Assembly: GCA_000787465.1 (NCBI GenBank)
Contig: JSYX01000304.1
Span: forward strand, 1-31,845
DNA from: Thermomucor indicae-seudaticae
Lineage: Eukaryota; Mucoromycota; Mucoromycetes; Mucorales; Lichtheimiaceae
DNA length: 31,845 nt
Direction of reading: 5' to 3'
This document shows positions 1 to 9,818 of this stretch, in pieces (the stretch's first letter is position 1; each line of letters starts with the position of its first letter). A program made the translations under genes and the position numbers. The notes under the pieces were generated by a model, which saw only the letters and a program-made list of their open reading frames with translations, did no database searches and was not told the DNA's origin.

Positions 1-204
1 AGTTATTCAAAAACCAGTAAATTCGTTACTGAATAGCCGCCATTCTTTATTCTTTTCAGCGCAAATTCGGCTTTGTAGAGTAGCGCACAAGCCCAATCAA
101 TAAACAGTTATCGAAAGCATTTGTGCAACAAAAGTAGCAGCAGTGACCAGAATCGCATATAGCTCTATCCTGTCGAAAACTCCCAAGAACTGCGAAGGGT
201 ATCC

Positions 205-1859
205 TTATTCCTCAGGGATCAGACGCATCTCCAAGACGTCATCCAAGTGTAGCGTTTTCACTTGGGACGGCAGATATTCATCTTGTTCCGCGTCTGATTC
301 CTCTCCTTCTTCCCGCAATTCAAATTTCGCAATCCTTTCTCTCTTTAACCAAAATCCCGGCTGATACTCCACAGTAATACTGGGCGGCTCCGCGTCATTA
401 TCGATCCCAATGAGTTTAACTTCCTACAATTCAACATGGATCAGTGGACAAATATTAATACGCCAGATTTACACAGTCTATACCTTCCATCCGGATATCT
501 CTGGTGCTCCTTGAGGAGAGAGTACTAGTGTCTGACGGACAGCAATCAGCATCGGAACCCCATTCTTGAATGATCGAATCAAAATTTACCTGTATCGCTA
601 ACAGCGAATCAACCTTTCCGACTAGCGAACCGAACCCGTCCACCTTTGGAAGCTCATCGTAGTTTCGCTGCTGCACGACAGGCGCAGCAACAGCCGGTTG
701 TTCCTCCTGCTCTTTCTCCTCCGCTGCTGGCTTTTCATCATTGGTTACTGAAAAAGATGATTTGGCATAAATAAGCCGACCCTCATCCTCCTTGTCAACA
801 GGATACAAACGAGCAGTACCATTTCGTCGAGAGTTCTCATCGTTATTATACTCATATGACGGATCAGCTTCATGATACGACACAAAAGCAGCGCCATACT
901 CGTTGACCTGCGCTTCTTCTGCACCTTGGTAGCTGTTGTCGTAGTAGTAGTTGTAGTCGTTATATTGTTGTTCTTCGTTCTCATTATAGTACGTTCCGTC
1001 CATTTGCGCCTCGGTTGTATACGTTTCGTCTGTCACTTCATATGCTGTCTCGCCATCCTCAGAAAATTTGACGTGTTTGGGTTGTTTCTGACTCATGAAT
1101 TGCAGAAAGTTCTTCTTTTTGTTCTTGTTTTTGCTCAACAAAGACAATGGTTTGATGTTCAAGGGAGCTGGTTCATTGACATTGACCTGTTCCTGTTCCT
1201 GCGCTGGTTCTGCTTCTGATTGTTGTTGTTGCTGTTGCTGTTGCTGTGAGGTAGATACATTGTCTGCCTCTTTCTGAGCGTTTTCTCTTTGCCGTAATTT
1301 GCTTCTCTTTCGGCGTAGATTTCGTCTCTGCGTCTTTGTCAAGCCCTGCTTAGGTGGTTGTGGCGTCTCTTGCGTAGGTTTCTCCTCTTTTTCTGGCGTC
1401 TGCTCTGTTGTACGTCCCCGTTTTGCACTGACAGTAGACGCCTCTGCCACCTCGGACACTTTGCGCTTCCTCGACTCCTTCTCTTCTTTTTTTGGTTTTT
1501 CTTCTTCTTCTGCTGCTGTCTCCTTCTTCCTCTTCTTCACTTTGACCTTTTGAGAATCCTTTTGGACGATCCTACACAAGCGCATGATCTGTTTTAAAAA
1601 AGCTGCCTCCACTTGTCGATCGTTTTCTTACGTACGTAATAACATCTTCGTCACGTATAATGTCTTTGACACGTAATTGCGGGAGTAGACTGTAGCCTTT
1701 CAGTAGTAGCGACAACTGCGACGATTTCGGCGCCAGTTCGAGATCCTTGTTGATCCGTCGACGAAGATCACGAAATAAAAAATCGTTGCCAATGTCCTTG
1801 ATGCCGTACCAGCATTTGTACTCTGTCAGTGGAGGTTTTGTTTCCAGAGCAAAGCGCAT
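205..1859 (-). CDS. Coilin-like Cajal body protein
   Basis: Coilin scaffolds Cajal bodies, where snRNPs mature. The model has three exons: 1859-1636, 1571-590 and 423-205. The introns are 64 and 166 nt, phases match at both joins, and the product is about 474 residues. The first ~75 residues (start MRFALETKPPLTEYKCWYG) resemble the coilin N-terminal self-association domain. The middle is disordered and very basic or acidic, with a KKRK/RKRK-rich stretch, a block QRRNLRRKRSKLRQR, a run of about ten Gln and Asn/Tyr-rich repeats. The last ~100 residues, split by intron 2, start at NYDELPKVDGFGSLVGKV and end DDVLEMRLIPEE, matching the atypical Tudor domain of coilins. A KHVKF sequence in the middle fits a PP1 RVxF dock. 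Exon ends rest on splice consensus and frame only. An unrelated disordered nuclear protein is less likely because both conserved ends are present. Confidence 0.8.
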
Positions 1860-1906
1860 GCTTGGTTTCGTGGCCAGGTCAGTCGAAACTTGAAAGAGAT
1901 AATTTC

Positions 1907-2552
1907 CTAGAAAACGGGACTTGCTCCCGCCTCAACGCAAATGGCAGCCTGTTTAAGCAATGTCCTTGCCCTTTCTTTATCAGAGACTATTCTTCCCTTT
2001 ACATCCACCTCAGAGTCCTTTTGCCTTAATCGAAAAAAGAGACACGAATGTTCGATTACTATCCTGTTTGAAAGCCATTTGTATTTTTGTGGACAGGACA
2101 AAGGCAGTTAACAGTGTATGACAGGTCAGAAAAGGACAACGTCTTGAAGGGTGATGAAATACCATCGACGAACTAGGACATACCTGCTCAAAGCAGTTTG
2201 ATATGCTGTTGCTGCCGTGCTTAAAAGGGATTTGAAGTGTAGCCGCCAATGCTTCACCCGATATTGTGTAGACGTTTTGTATGGTCACTGTACAAGTAGC
2301 GCTTATACGCGCTTACCCATACTCGATATGCCATACTGCTCAATAATCAAAGCATGAGCAACGTCAGATAACGCGTCTATATATCCCTTCGTGACACGCA
2401 GCCAAGTTGGTGTAGATGCTGGGCCAGCCTCACTGTGCGAAAGTCAACGTGTTTCGAGATGAACCGACCCCTGTGAGCCTTTGACGATCTGCCAGAAAAG
2501 AAAGTTCGTTACCATACGCCCTGGCGTGACAACATGTGGTGTCTTTTTCTGC
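1907..2552 (-). other. Unresolved exon-like cluster upstream of coilin
   Basis: Several minus-strand stretches look protein-like and are bounded by plausible splice sites, but I could not join them into one convincing gene. An ATG at about 2550 opens MLTVSQQKKTPHVVTPGRM before a GT site. A piece around 2340-2430 reads WLRVTKGYIDALSDVAHAL. A piece around 2185-2285 reads VYTISGEALAATLQIPFKHG and ends at a strong GTATGT donor at 2184. A piece around 1910-2020 reads DSEVDVKGRIVSDKERARTL. Other frames are also open over the same bases, so this may be a small unrecognised gene, 5' leader exons of coilin, or chance. The last stop lies only about 48 bp before the coilin ATG, which argues against a normal separate gene. 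Confidence 0.3.
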
Positions 2553-3588
2553 TGTGACACTGTCAACATGTTTTTCTGCACTGTCGGTCAAGCCCAGGAT
2601 TTATGCGTCAATAAACAAATATCGTCGGTTAAATGAGCCAATCACAGAAACGCCCCTGGTTGGGAACGCGGCTCATGGGAAGATCAATGAAGCGTAGTAT
2701 GACGTAAAGGCGAGACAGGAGGAGCCATCTCAGATTCTTGCATGAAACCAACAAGTGATGGAAGTGTGTGTGCATTAGCTGTAAAGCAGTGGGAAACATT
2801 GGCCTGCCATAAACTTGGGTTGTAGTCCCGACATTTGTGGCGCTAAGGGCCTATTCTACTCTACACATTCCCTATTTACGAGCCCAATATATGTGACCTT
2901 CGAAGACTGGTGCGGCTGAAGTATCGAGTACGACGTTCTCGGATCATCGTTAAACTGCCGAAAGGACTTGTTTATGCACAATCATTTGTTCATCTATGCA
3001 ATTGCTTTACGCATTACAGGCAAATTTTCCCAAATTGGTGTGATTTCTGAACAGACCGGGTACACGACTTGAAGCAGCGAGGACAGGTGTCTGACCCCAA
3101 ATCCGAATCCCGATCCCGCGGAAGGCCGTTCTCGCGAAGGTAGCACCAATAGTCAGAATTGAGAGGGTCACATCTGTGTGGAATAAAGGAAACGACTGAC
3201 TGCTTCTCGTACGATAACCAAGGACGTCTTTTCGACCTGTATTATGAGAGCGTATATAACCCCTCTTGTGTGGACAATGAGTCACGACGTGTTTTGTGTG
3301 GGGTAAAACAAAGCCGGGGTACGTACAATGGACCCAGAACCCAGAAAAACCGAGTGACTCACTGACTGAAAGTAAGGTGCATATGACTATCGATCTTCTA
3401 TCTCGTAAAACCAGTATACGCCATTTGTATATTTTTACCGAATGCGCAAGCGACAAGCAAGCACTAAGGAGGGGGGTGTACACGTTATTGTCTTGGATGG
3501 ACCTGCAGGAGGATCCTTTCTTTCCGCGGTGTCTCCTTCTTTTCCTTTTTTGTTGACCCGATCCACCGATCCGGTGTGTGAAAAGGGA
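2553..3588. other. Intergenic, no gene seen
   Basis: About 1 kb upstream of the acidic secreted protein gene. A 158-codon minus-strand open frame at 3007-3483 has no recognisable domain and no supporting context. I see no RNA gene or repeat here. The stretch probably holds the upstream regulatory region of the 3765 gene. Confidence 0.5.
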
Positions 3589-3596
3589 TATATAAG
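3589..3596 (+). promoter_or_regulatory. TATA box (TATATAAG)
   Basis: A TATATAAG element lies about 170 bp before the ATG at 3765. A pyrimidine-rich stretch (CT repeats, 3615-3655) follows it, as is common near fungal transcription starts. It implies a short 5' leader of roughly 130-150 nt. Confidence 0.5.
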
Positions 3597-3764
3597 ATGA
3601 TTTTCACAATGGCCCTTGCTCTCTTTCTCTCTCTCTTTTTTTTCCTCTTTGTTTTCTGACCAAAGTTTAATATTTTCCCTTTCAGTCTTGAATCGAACAC
3701 CTGTTTTTTCCTGTATCATATAAATCACATCCTCTCCTATACACACGCATATATACTTTTTAGC

Positions 3765-4328
3765 ATGGCAGCACCACCACCACCACTACTACTACTACTA
3801 CGACGTCAAATAGGCCTTGTTTGCTTTCTTGTCGCGTTCTTCTACTCGATTGTCCTGGCCGCACCTATCCTGGAACAACAGCAGGACAGCCCGTCACAAT
3901 TGGTCATCAGAAGTGGTACACCACCACCTGACTACTTTCCCACGTCCGCAACCGACTTATTGGCAAAGGCATTGGAGCAAGACAGCGACGATGAATTCAT
4001 CTTTAACTTGTTCTGCGAAGAAGAAGAAGAAGAAGAAGAAGAATCAGGGGCGTTCATGAGTGATTTTGGAATGGACGATGACGAAGACTGGCTGTTAGTG
4101 GAACTGAACGGCGACGACGATGCGACTGTTGTGCTGGTACAAGAGGACCTCGATGACAACGACGATGCTGCTGCTGCTTCTCTTATGATGATGTCCTCCT
4201 CCGATGTGGACGACCACGTCATAGAACTGGCCATCATTGCGCGCGCCCAGCGACAGAAGCATTCCCTGGAACGGCAACGCCGCGATACCACTACGGAGGA
4301 TGACCTGGACTTCATGTCTGACACTTAA
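3765..4328 (+). CDS. Predicted secreted, highly acidic protein (unknown family)
   Basis: Single exon, 187 residues, family not recognised. The N-terminus has a short Pro/Leu run, two Arg, and then a hydrophobic core (IGLVCFLVAFFYSIVLA) followed by AAP, which fits a signal peptide cleaved near residue 33-35. The rest is dominated by Asp and Glu, with a nine-Glu run at about residues 85-93 encoded by pure GAA repeats and several DDD/EDD clusters. No Cys pairs, catalytic motif or GPI signal are visible. Near the C-terminus LERQRRD contains a dibasic site that a Kex2/furin-type protease could cut. A TATA box upstream and an AATAAA downstream support a transcribed gene. It could be a secreted cation-binding or cell-surface protein, but that is speculation. 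Codon-level simple repeats suggest fast evolution. Confidence 0.65.
   Translation: MAAPPPPLLLLLRRQIGLVCFLVAFFYSIVLAAPILEQQQDSPSQLVIRSGTPPPDYFPTSATDLLAKALEQDSDDEFIFNLFCEEEEEEEEESGAFMSDFGMDDDEDWLLVELNGDDDATVVLVQEDLDDNDDAAAASLMMMSSSDVDDHVIELAIIARAQRQKHSLERQRRDTTTEDDLDFMSDT
4017..4043 (+). repeat. (GAA)9 microsatellite inside CDS
   Basis: Nine uninterrupted GAA units encode the poly-Glu run of the acidic secreted protein. Pure repeats of this kind are prone to length variation by slippage without changing frame. Confidence 0.9.
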
Positions 4329-4532
4329 ACTTCTCTGACACTTTTCAGTTATCACCTGATTTTTAACCTGCCTTTGTACATATTGCTTTTCCCATGGCCT
4401 TTTTTTGAAGTTGGTTTTGCGCTGGCTTTGTGGAGAAACCATTCCGCGCGCCAATGAAGAATATCGTTATCCTTGTAGTTGTTTTATATCTGAACTATCC
4501 TGACATAATGACTGAAAAGTACATCGCGATAC

Positions 4533-4538
4533 AATAAA
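4533..4538 (+). terminator. Polyadenylation signal AATAAA
   Basis: A canonical AATAAA lies about 205 bp after the stop of the acidic secreted protein gene, so its 3' UTR would be near 220 nt. The rest of the gap to the pyrophosphatase gene at 4969 shows no gene. Confidence 0.55.
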
Positions 4539-4968
4539 GAACGAACTTGAGTTTCTACCATGTCTCACAGAGTGTTGATCCTCAAGCTTGGGGAAGCAGG
4601 GCACTTGACAAAAGCGGTATAACTGTGCAACAAACAAAACCCCATCCTCGTGATAGATAGGTCTTCGGTTTAATGTAGCAGCATCATGAGCTAAAGCTTG
4701 TGGCTGCAGTCAGTTGACCTTTTGCACATTCAGTTCCTATCCGCGTCATCCAATCTTTGGGGGCTCCCCTTGACTACGTATTCATAGCTTATTTTAGCCA
4801 ACTTCGATCTATAGAAAGTGTGCATCAGCCCATGATTATGTCTGGATGGACCCGGTCAAATGTTTACAAGAAGTTGTGTGTAGGCATGACAGCGGAGCTT
4901 GTTCCCGTCTTAGACATCATTGACTTGCGGTAAGCCCGAAATTGCGCCCTCGTAAGCAGATATACACC

Positions 4969-6368
4969 ATGCTTCGTGTTGCAGCACCGAAAGCAAGAGC
5001 GGCTTCTTCCTCAGTTCTTTTCTCTTTTCCTGCACGGAGGTTCACTACAGCGGCCACTATGTTCAGTCCTTATAAAGCAACAGCAACCGGAAAGCCTTTC
5101 ACCCCATCTTACCGTGTCCACATTGGTATGACATGCTCACGTTGTGTTTTGCGTTTCGAAAATGACTAACACATTGAACGGTCATCAATCCAGAATCGAA
5201 CGGTCAAATTATTTCTCCATTCCACGACATTCCCTTGTATGCGAATGTCGAAAAGACCTTGCTCAACATGGTGGTCGAAATCCCACGTTGGACAAACGCC
5301 AAAGTAGAAGTAAGTTTGCATTGCCTACCTGCTTTTGAAACGGTTACCGACCGAAAAAAACCAGATTGCAACAGACGAACCGTTTAACCCTCTCAAACAA
5401 GACGTCAAGAAGGGCAAAGTACGCTTCGTCCGCAACTGTTTCCCCTACAAAGGCTACATTTGGAACTATGGTGCACTGCCTCAGGTAATCAAGTCTGCGA
5501 ATATCTTTGCTGTAGGGCTGCACCTGATCGAGGTTTTTTCAGACATGGGAAGACCCTACCTCTGTGAATCTGGACACCAAGGCGCGAGGCGACAACGATC
5601 CTATCGATGTGTGCGAAATCGGCGGCGAAATTGGTTATTATGGACAAACCAAGCAAGTCAAGATCCTGGGCGTGATGGCTCTGCTGGACGAAGGCGAAAC
5701 AGATTGGAAATTGATTGCCATCGATCACAAGGATCCTTTGGCAGAAAAACTGAATGGTAAATCGAGATACGCGCACCCGTCCGTCTCACGATAACTCACT
5801 CCCTGGTCCCCCGCAGATATTGCTGATGTCGAAAAGCATTTGCCTGGATTATTGGATGCAACCCGGCACTGGTTCAAAGTCTACAAGATGCCGGATGGCA
5901 AACCTGCAAACGAGTTTGCCTTTAATGGCGAATACAAAAACAAGGTTTGGTGACATTCATTTGCCAAATCTCCAGTTGATAGCTTAATACCTTTCAGGCA
6001 TATGCAATGCAAGTCATTGAGGAAACTCATGAAGCGTGGAAACGGTTAATCCATGGCAAAGTACCATGCAAGGCTGACACGCACGACATTGCAGTGTAAG
6101 TTTGTCTTATAGATCTCTCTCTCTGTCTCTCACCTGCAGTGACTTGATGCGTTTTAACAGGGCCAATGCTACACTAAGTGATTCACCGTACAAGGTAGAC
6201 GGTGGGCTACCCAAAGAAAAACTAGGCGCGGAGGTAAAGAGATTCAAATGAAAAGAGCTTACTCAAGAACACTTGCTTACAATGTTGCCTTTTCCGCAGG
6301 TGCTTGTTGAGGAACCGACGATTGAAGGGAAGGACGACAAGTGGTACTACATTAGATCAAACCTGTGA
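4969..6368 (+). CDS. Inorganic pyrophosphatase (family I), mitochondrial or dual-targeted
   Basis: Hydrolyses pyrophosphate to two phosphates, pulling biosynthetic reactions forward. Eight exons: 4969-5125, 5194-5309, 5365-5484, 5543-5756, 5817-5944, 5998-6095, 6161-6233 and 6300-6368, giving 324 residues with consistent phases and introns of 53-68 nt. The family signature GDNDPIDV places the metal-binding Asp at 148, 150 and 153. The segments [34 protein letters not shown] and the C-terminal KWYYI closely follow yeast Ipp1. Residues 1-30 are rich in Arg, Ala and Ser with no acids ([16 protein letters not shown]), as in a mitochondrial presequence. Met31 begins where cytosolic enzymes begin, so a shorter cytosolic form could come from the same gene. 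Intron 5 has a weak GTTTGG donor. An in-frame TTG at 4942 was not chosen because 4969 is the first ATG. Confidence 0.95.
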
Positions 6369-6373
6369 ATAAA
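6368..6373 (+). terminator. AATAAA overlapping the pyrophosphatase stop codon
   Basis: The last A of the TGA stop is the first A of AATAAA. If used, the 3' UTR would be only about 15-25 nt. I saw no other canonical signal in the sequence just after the stop. Confidence 0.4.
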
Positions 6374-6788
6374 TTAAAACAAACAGCATACCTTCATCAT
6401 TGTTCTGCATCGATTCGAATATATTAACGCAACATTGAGATTTTTAAGATTTCCTATCGAATTCTCTCATTATCATCATCTGTAGTCGCAGATACTACGA
6501 CAGCTAATGCACAAAAGGGTTGATTGAGTTGGGCCTTTGGAATGCAGATAGTGAGTTTAGCAATCGAATATGAGCAAGGACGCTTTGGTCATACTGACAC
6601 AAAGGTGCTGCCGTAAATCGACACAAAGGGCTGGATATTGTCTAATAACGGCGCTTCTTTAACAATTTAAGCTTTTTTGCTTCCAAGAAGCCTCCCTCCT
6701 GGGGCGCACGGCATTGTCTCTCGTTTTCCATATTTGGGTAGTAATTAACGTGTTTTTATCGACCGAATTTTTCAGCAACAAATGAAAA
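6374..6788. other. Intergenic and 5' leader of SH3 gene
   Basis: No gene seen. Two ATGs (6782 and 6789) lie just before the chosen SH3 start. The one at 6789 could be joined in frame to the main ORF through a 51-nt intron (6797-6847), adding MLPHL to the N-terminus. Confidence 0.4.
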
Positions 6789-6854
6789 ATGTTGCCGTAA
6801 ACAAGAATCCATACTTCAACTTACTGGACTTCCCCGCCCTCTCACAGCCATCTC

Positions 6855-7555
6855 ATGCCCACACCGACGATCGCCGCATCGGAATCAGAGCGAGAACCTG
6901 TCTCTACCTTGCAACCACCACCATCGTCCAATCGTTCTGTCACTGAAGAAAAGGAAGACGCCGGCGATTCCCATCTCAAAGAGCCTGCTGCGCAGGCTCC
7001 ACGGTCTCCTTCTTGTCTCTCACCGTTTGCGGCCCCAGTAAGCTCACATTCTCCAAAGCAAAAAACCTGTACAGCTGCTCTAACCCAAATTGTCGTAGAC
7101 CAAAAGTCGGCGTGGCAGCCATCAGAGTGTGTCGAGTAATTTAGGTGATTAAACAAAATGAATGCCCGGATCTGCGAATTATTAAGATGCGTCTCGCTGC
7201 AGATTTAGGACCGCCTATCGAAATTCGAGATTTTGCATATCCCGAGACTTCACCACTCCATTACGGTCGACCACTCGATCGGCGAGCTTCCGAAATCTCT
7301 CTGTCGTCCTCAGAGTTTACAGGCAGACATGCGCGCGCTCTGTATGATTTCGTACCTGAGACGGAGTACGAAATTGGCATGAAGGCAGGAGAGGTCGTGT
7401 GGGTGCAATATCGACAATGCCCAGTAAGTTGGAAAAATGAAAGGCGGGCCCGCCAATGGTCGTCATCATTAACGAGTCCATGATAGGGCTGGCTTATTGC
7501 GGATGTCCAGGACGAGACAGGCTTAATACCAGAATCATACGTTGAATTCTTATGA
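6855..7555 (+). CDS. SH3-domain adaptor, Nbp2/Skb5-like
   Basis: Small adaptor; the yeast relatives Nbp2 and Skb5 link phosphatases and PAK kinases in stress and polarity signalling. Four exons: 6855-7037, 7099-7144, 7203-7423 and 7487-7555, giving about 172 residues. Introns are 61, 58 and 63 nt, and intron 1 has a CTAAC branch site. Residues 1-76 are Ser/Pro-rich and disordered. IEIRDFAYPETSPLHYG follows, then one C-terminal SH3 domain from ARALYDF through EYEIGMKAGEVVWV, GWLIAD and TGLIPESYVEFL. The ALYDF, the WL after the third intron and the P..YV end are the usual ligand-pocket positions. The protein ends directly after the SH3 fold. Homology beyond the SH3 domain is inferred from general layout, so the Nbp2/Skb5 name is tentative. 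Confidence 0.8.
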
Positions 7556-9105
7556 ACATTATACTTTCTATTGGCAGGCTCCAACTTCATCTCGAATTCC
7601 CCCAACAACAACACTGCATACGATTATTATACTCTATATATCTCTCTTATCGAACGTTCTCTATTCCCCCCTTTTCTCTTTCTCCTCCATTCCCTTCAAC
7701 ATACTGTGTAACAGCGAAAACTCTAATATTATGTTTTGTCGATCCTGGATCCGCATGAATTTTATTATTGTTGTTGTCGCCGCCGACATGCACAATGGTC
7801 ACGTTTCGGTATGGGTGACGCATCAGTGACCTTGCTCCACCCCCGAGTAGACATGTTTCCTTCGGCATTATGGGAACGGTTAGTAGTGGCGCAAGTCATG
7901 GCCGTTGCCGCAGGAATTAAGGATGCTCACGGAAGTAAAAAGAATCGGAGTCTTGGTGGGCGCGGCTGCTGTTCATCGTCATTGCCAAAGTTGTGGACGG
8001 ACTTTATCCATACATCTGAACAGGTCCATTGTATAAGAGTGATGCTATAGTAAGATCTCTTTTCCCCTACTAGTGCGTCTGAATGGTTTTTTGAAGCGGT
8101 GCGACCAGGGAAGTATTTATAGGATGATGAGGCACTTATCAAACAGGAAGCAGAATTCATTCTTCGGTAATTACTGGCGCAGGCAGTGTTTCCCTTGGGT
8201 GATAGCAATGAAAGGGGTCGCAGATTGCTGTTTCGGCTGCAAGGGGGTATCTTGATCGGGAATAGTGAGAATGTAACAGCTGCGGAAATGGTACAATCGA
8301 GTTAAGCTTGGGACGAATCCAGCAGACAAAGAGGGTGCCGTCAGTCGTCAATATGTCACGCACGCTGCAATTGGAATCAGAGGAGACGAGCTTGCTAAAA
8401 TGATGTGGGGGTAAAAAACCGACCATCAGACAATGAAATGATCTGCTAGTCAAGAAGGTCAACTTTGCCAAGGAGATCAGACTCTATTTCCCATGACCTG
8501 GAGCGTAGTTGGCAGCTCAGCCAAGGCTTTTGTTTATAGCAGCCAGAGGTTTATCTGGGGCCATTTGTCCATCGCTGCCGCCCATTTGGAGGCGCGATTC
8601 CACATTTGTCCTGACCACCTCCTTAGTCTACTCTGGAGAAGGGGGGCCGCCGACAAGCAAACGATCTTCATCTAGTGATGTAATAAGGAATGCTCCTTTA
8701 ACACCATGAAACAGAGAGAAATAAGCTATAAATACTTGTGTCTCCCCCCACCCTTTCCAAACAATAACCTCAGGGTGCGTCTTGGCGCCAATTCTGAACA
8801 TTGCAGAAGCACACACCTCCTTGTTATTATCGTCATTAAAGAATGTCTTGTTTAACGCTAACGAGGGCGGATGCAAAATAATATTCATAAGCAATTACTT
8901 AAAGGAAACTAAACATAAACGTTTTGATCTGCAAAAAAATATAAAGTCCATAAAGAACATGTTGCAAGGAAAAAAGAAATAGTGATATCATACAAGGATG
9001 GATTCAAAGCTGGTGGACCTACCGTTTTCTGTACGTGCACGTAACAGTTTGGCTTTTTGGAGTAAAGGGAGAGAGGTTGAACTTTCTTTTCGTTAAAAGT
9101 GGTCG
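7556..9105. other. Long convergent intergenic region, no gene seen
   Basis: This 1.55 kb lies between the 3' ends of the SH3 gene (plus) and the homeobox gene (minus). Short open frames occur on both strands, none longer than 104 codons and none with recognisable motifs or splice structure. AT-rich stretches lie around 8870-8990. I found no tRNA, inverted-repeat element or clear repeat. Confidence 0.5.
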
Positions 9106-9744
9106 TTAATTGCGGTAGATAATTTGGTGGAATGAAGCGAGCTCCGGAGAAACACAGGAGGAGGTTGTTGTTGGGACAGGCAGCCGAAGAGGAGGCAGGG
9201 AGAATCGGGTTGGTGACGACGGATGTGGGAGAAAAAGTGATGGTGTTGTCGGCGGTGAGTATGCTTTATGCTGATAAGACTGGCCCGGTGGAGTCAGTGG
9301 TAGTGGAGAAACAACCGATGATGGTGATCTCCCAGCTTGACGTCCAGACATTGCCTTGTGAACTTGACGTTCTCGGTTGCGGATGGATTGTCTCTTGTTC
9401 TGAAACCAAATCTGCACCGTACGAGGGCTCATGCCCAATTGCTTGCTCAGCTCTAACCGCAGCTCCGTCGAAGGAAAGGAAGTCTGGTTAAACACTCGAT
9501 TCAGAACTGATACTTGAAACGGAGTCGCCCGTTTACGCTTGACTTTGGATGAAGGGTCAGAGTGATGCCTTGTATCTGCTGCCTGATTATATTCGCTGAG
9601 CACGATCGGGTCAGAGACTGGTCCTGATGATGGTAGAGAGAGAGGTGGCGGAAGAACGCCTGAGGTATGTTTAGCAGAGGACGGTCGTTCACTTAAACAT
9701 AGCAGATCGGAAATCGGAGGCAGTGTATGAGAGGTCCGGTCCAT
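9106..9744 (-). CDS. Homeobox transcription factor, Yox1/Yhp1-like
   Basis: DNA-binding regulator; single exon, 212 residues. The homeodomain spans about residues 67-126: a basic arm KVKRKR, a helix 1 region FQVSVLNRVFNQ, helix 2 ELRLELSKQLGMS, and recognition helix TVQIWFQNKRQSIRNRER. The invariant W-F-x-N-x-R residues are present, with Gln at homeodomain position 50. The WFQNKRQS helix resembles the yeast repressors Yox1/Yhp1, which act at the M/G1 boundary. Both flanks are disordered and rich in Ser/Pro, with several S/T-P sites (SPLPLTPP, YSPPTTPS, SSPTR) that could be CDK or MAPK targets. A TATA-like element sits about 70 bp before the ATG, and a 3 kb gene-free stretch lies upstream. Function beyond DNA binding is inferred from the homeodomain only. 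Confidence 0.88.
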   Translation of the reverse strand: MDRTSHTLPPISDLLCLSERPSSAKHTSGVLPPPLSLPSSGPVSDPIVLSEYNQAADTRHHSDPSSKVKRKRATPFQVSVLNRVFNQTSFPSTELRLELSKQLGMSPRTVQIWFQNKRQSIRNRERQVHKAMSGRQAGRSPSSVVSPLPLTPPGQSYQHKAYSPPTTPSLFLPHPSSPTRFSLPPLRLPVPTTTSSCVSPELASFHQIIYRN

Positions 9745-9810
9745 CGATGAAATGAAATAGGTCCTTGAGAGTATATCTATCTCTTACACTAGCAGGTTCT
9801 TGTCGCGTCC

Positions 9811-9818
9811 TTTTATAT
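9811..9818 (-). promoter_or_regulatory. TATA-like element of the homeobox gene
   Basis: Read on the minus strand the sequence is ATATAAAA, about 67 bp before the homeobox ATG. Position and orientation fit a core promoter with a very short leader. Confidence 0.45.

Noticed and set aside
872..1597. Plus-strand Cys/Phe/Val-rich open frames
   Set aside because: They are antisense shadows of the Lys/Glu/Gln-rich middle of coilin; poly-Cys and poly-Val runs come from reversed CAG- and TAC-type repeats.
3007..3483. 158-codon minus-strand open frame
   Set aside because: No domain, no splice context and ordinary intergenic composition. A TATA box and leader for the opposite-strand gene lie just beyond.
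4942..4968. Upstream TTG start for the pyrophosphatase
   Set aside because: Non-ATG starts are rare in fungi, and ATG at 4969 gives a good mitochondrial presequence.
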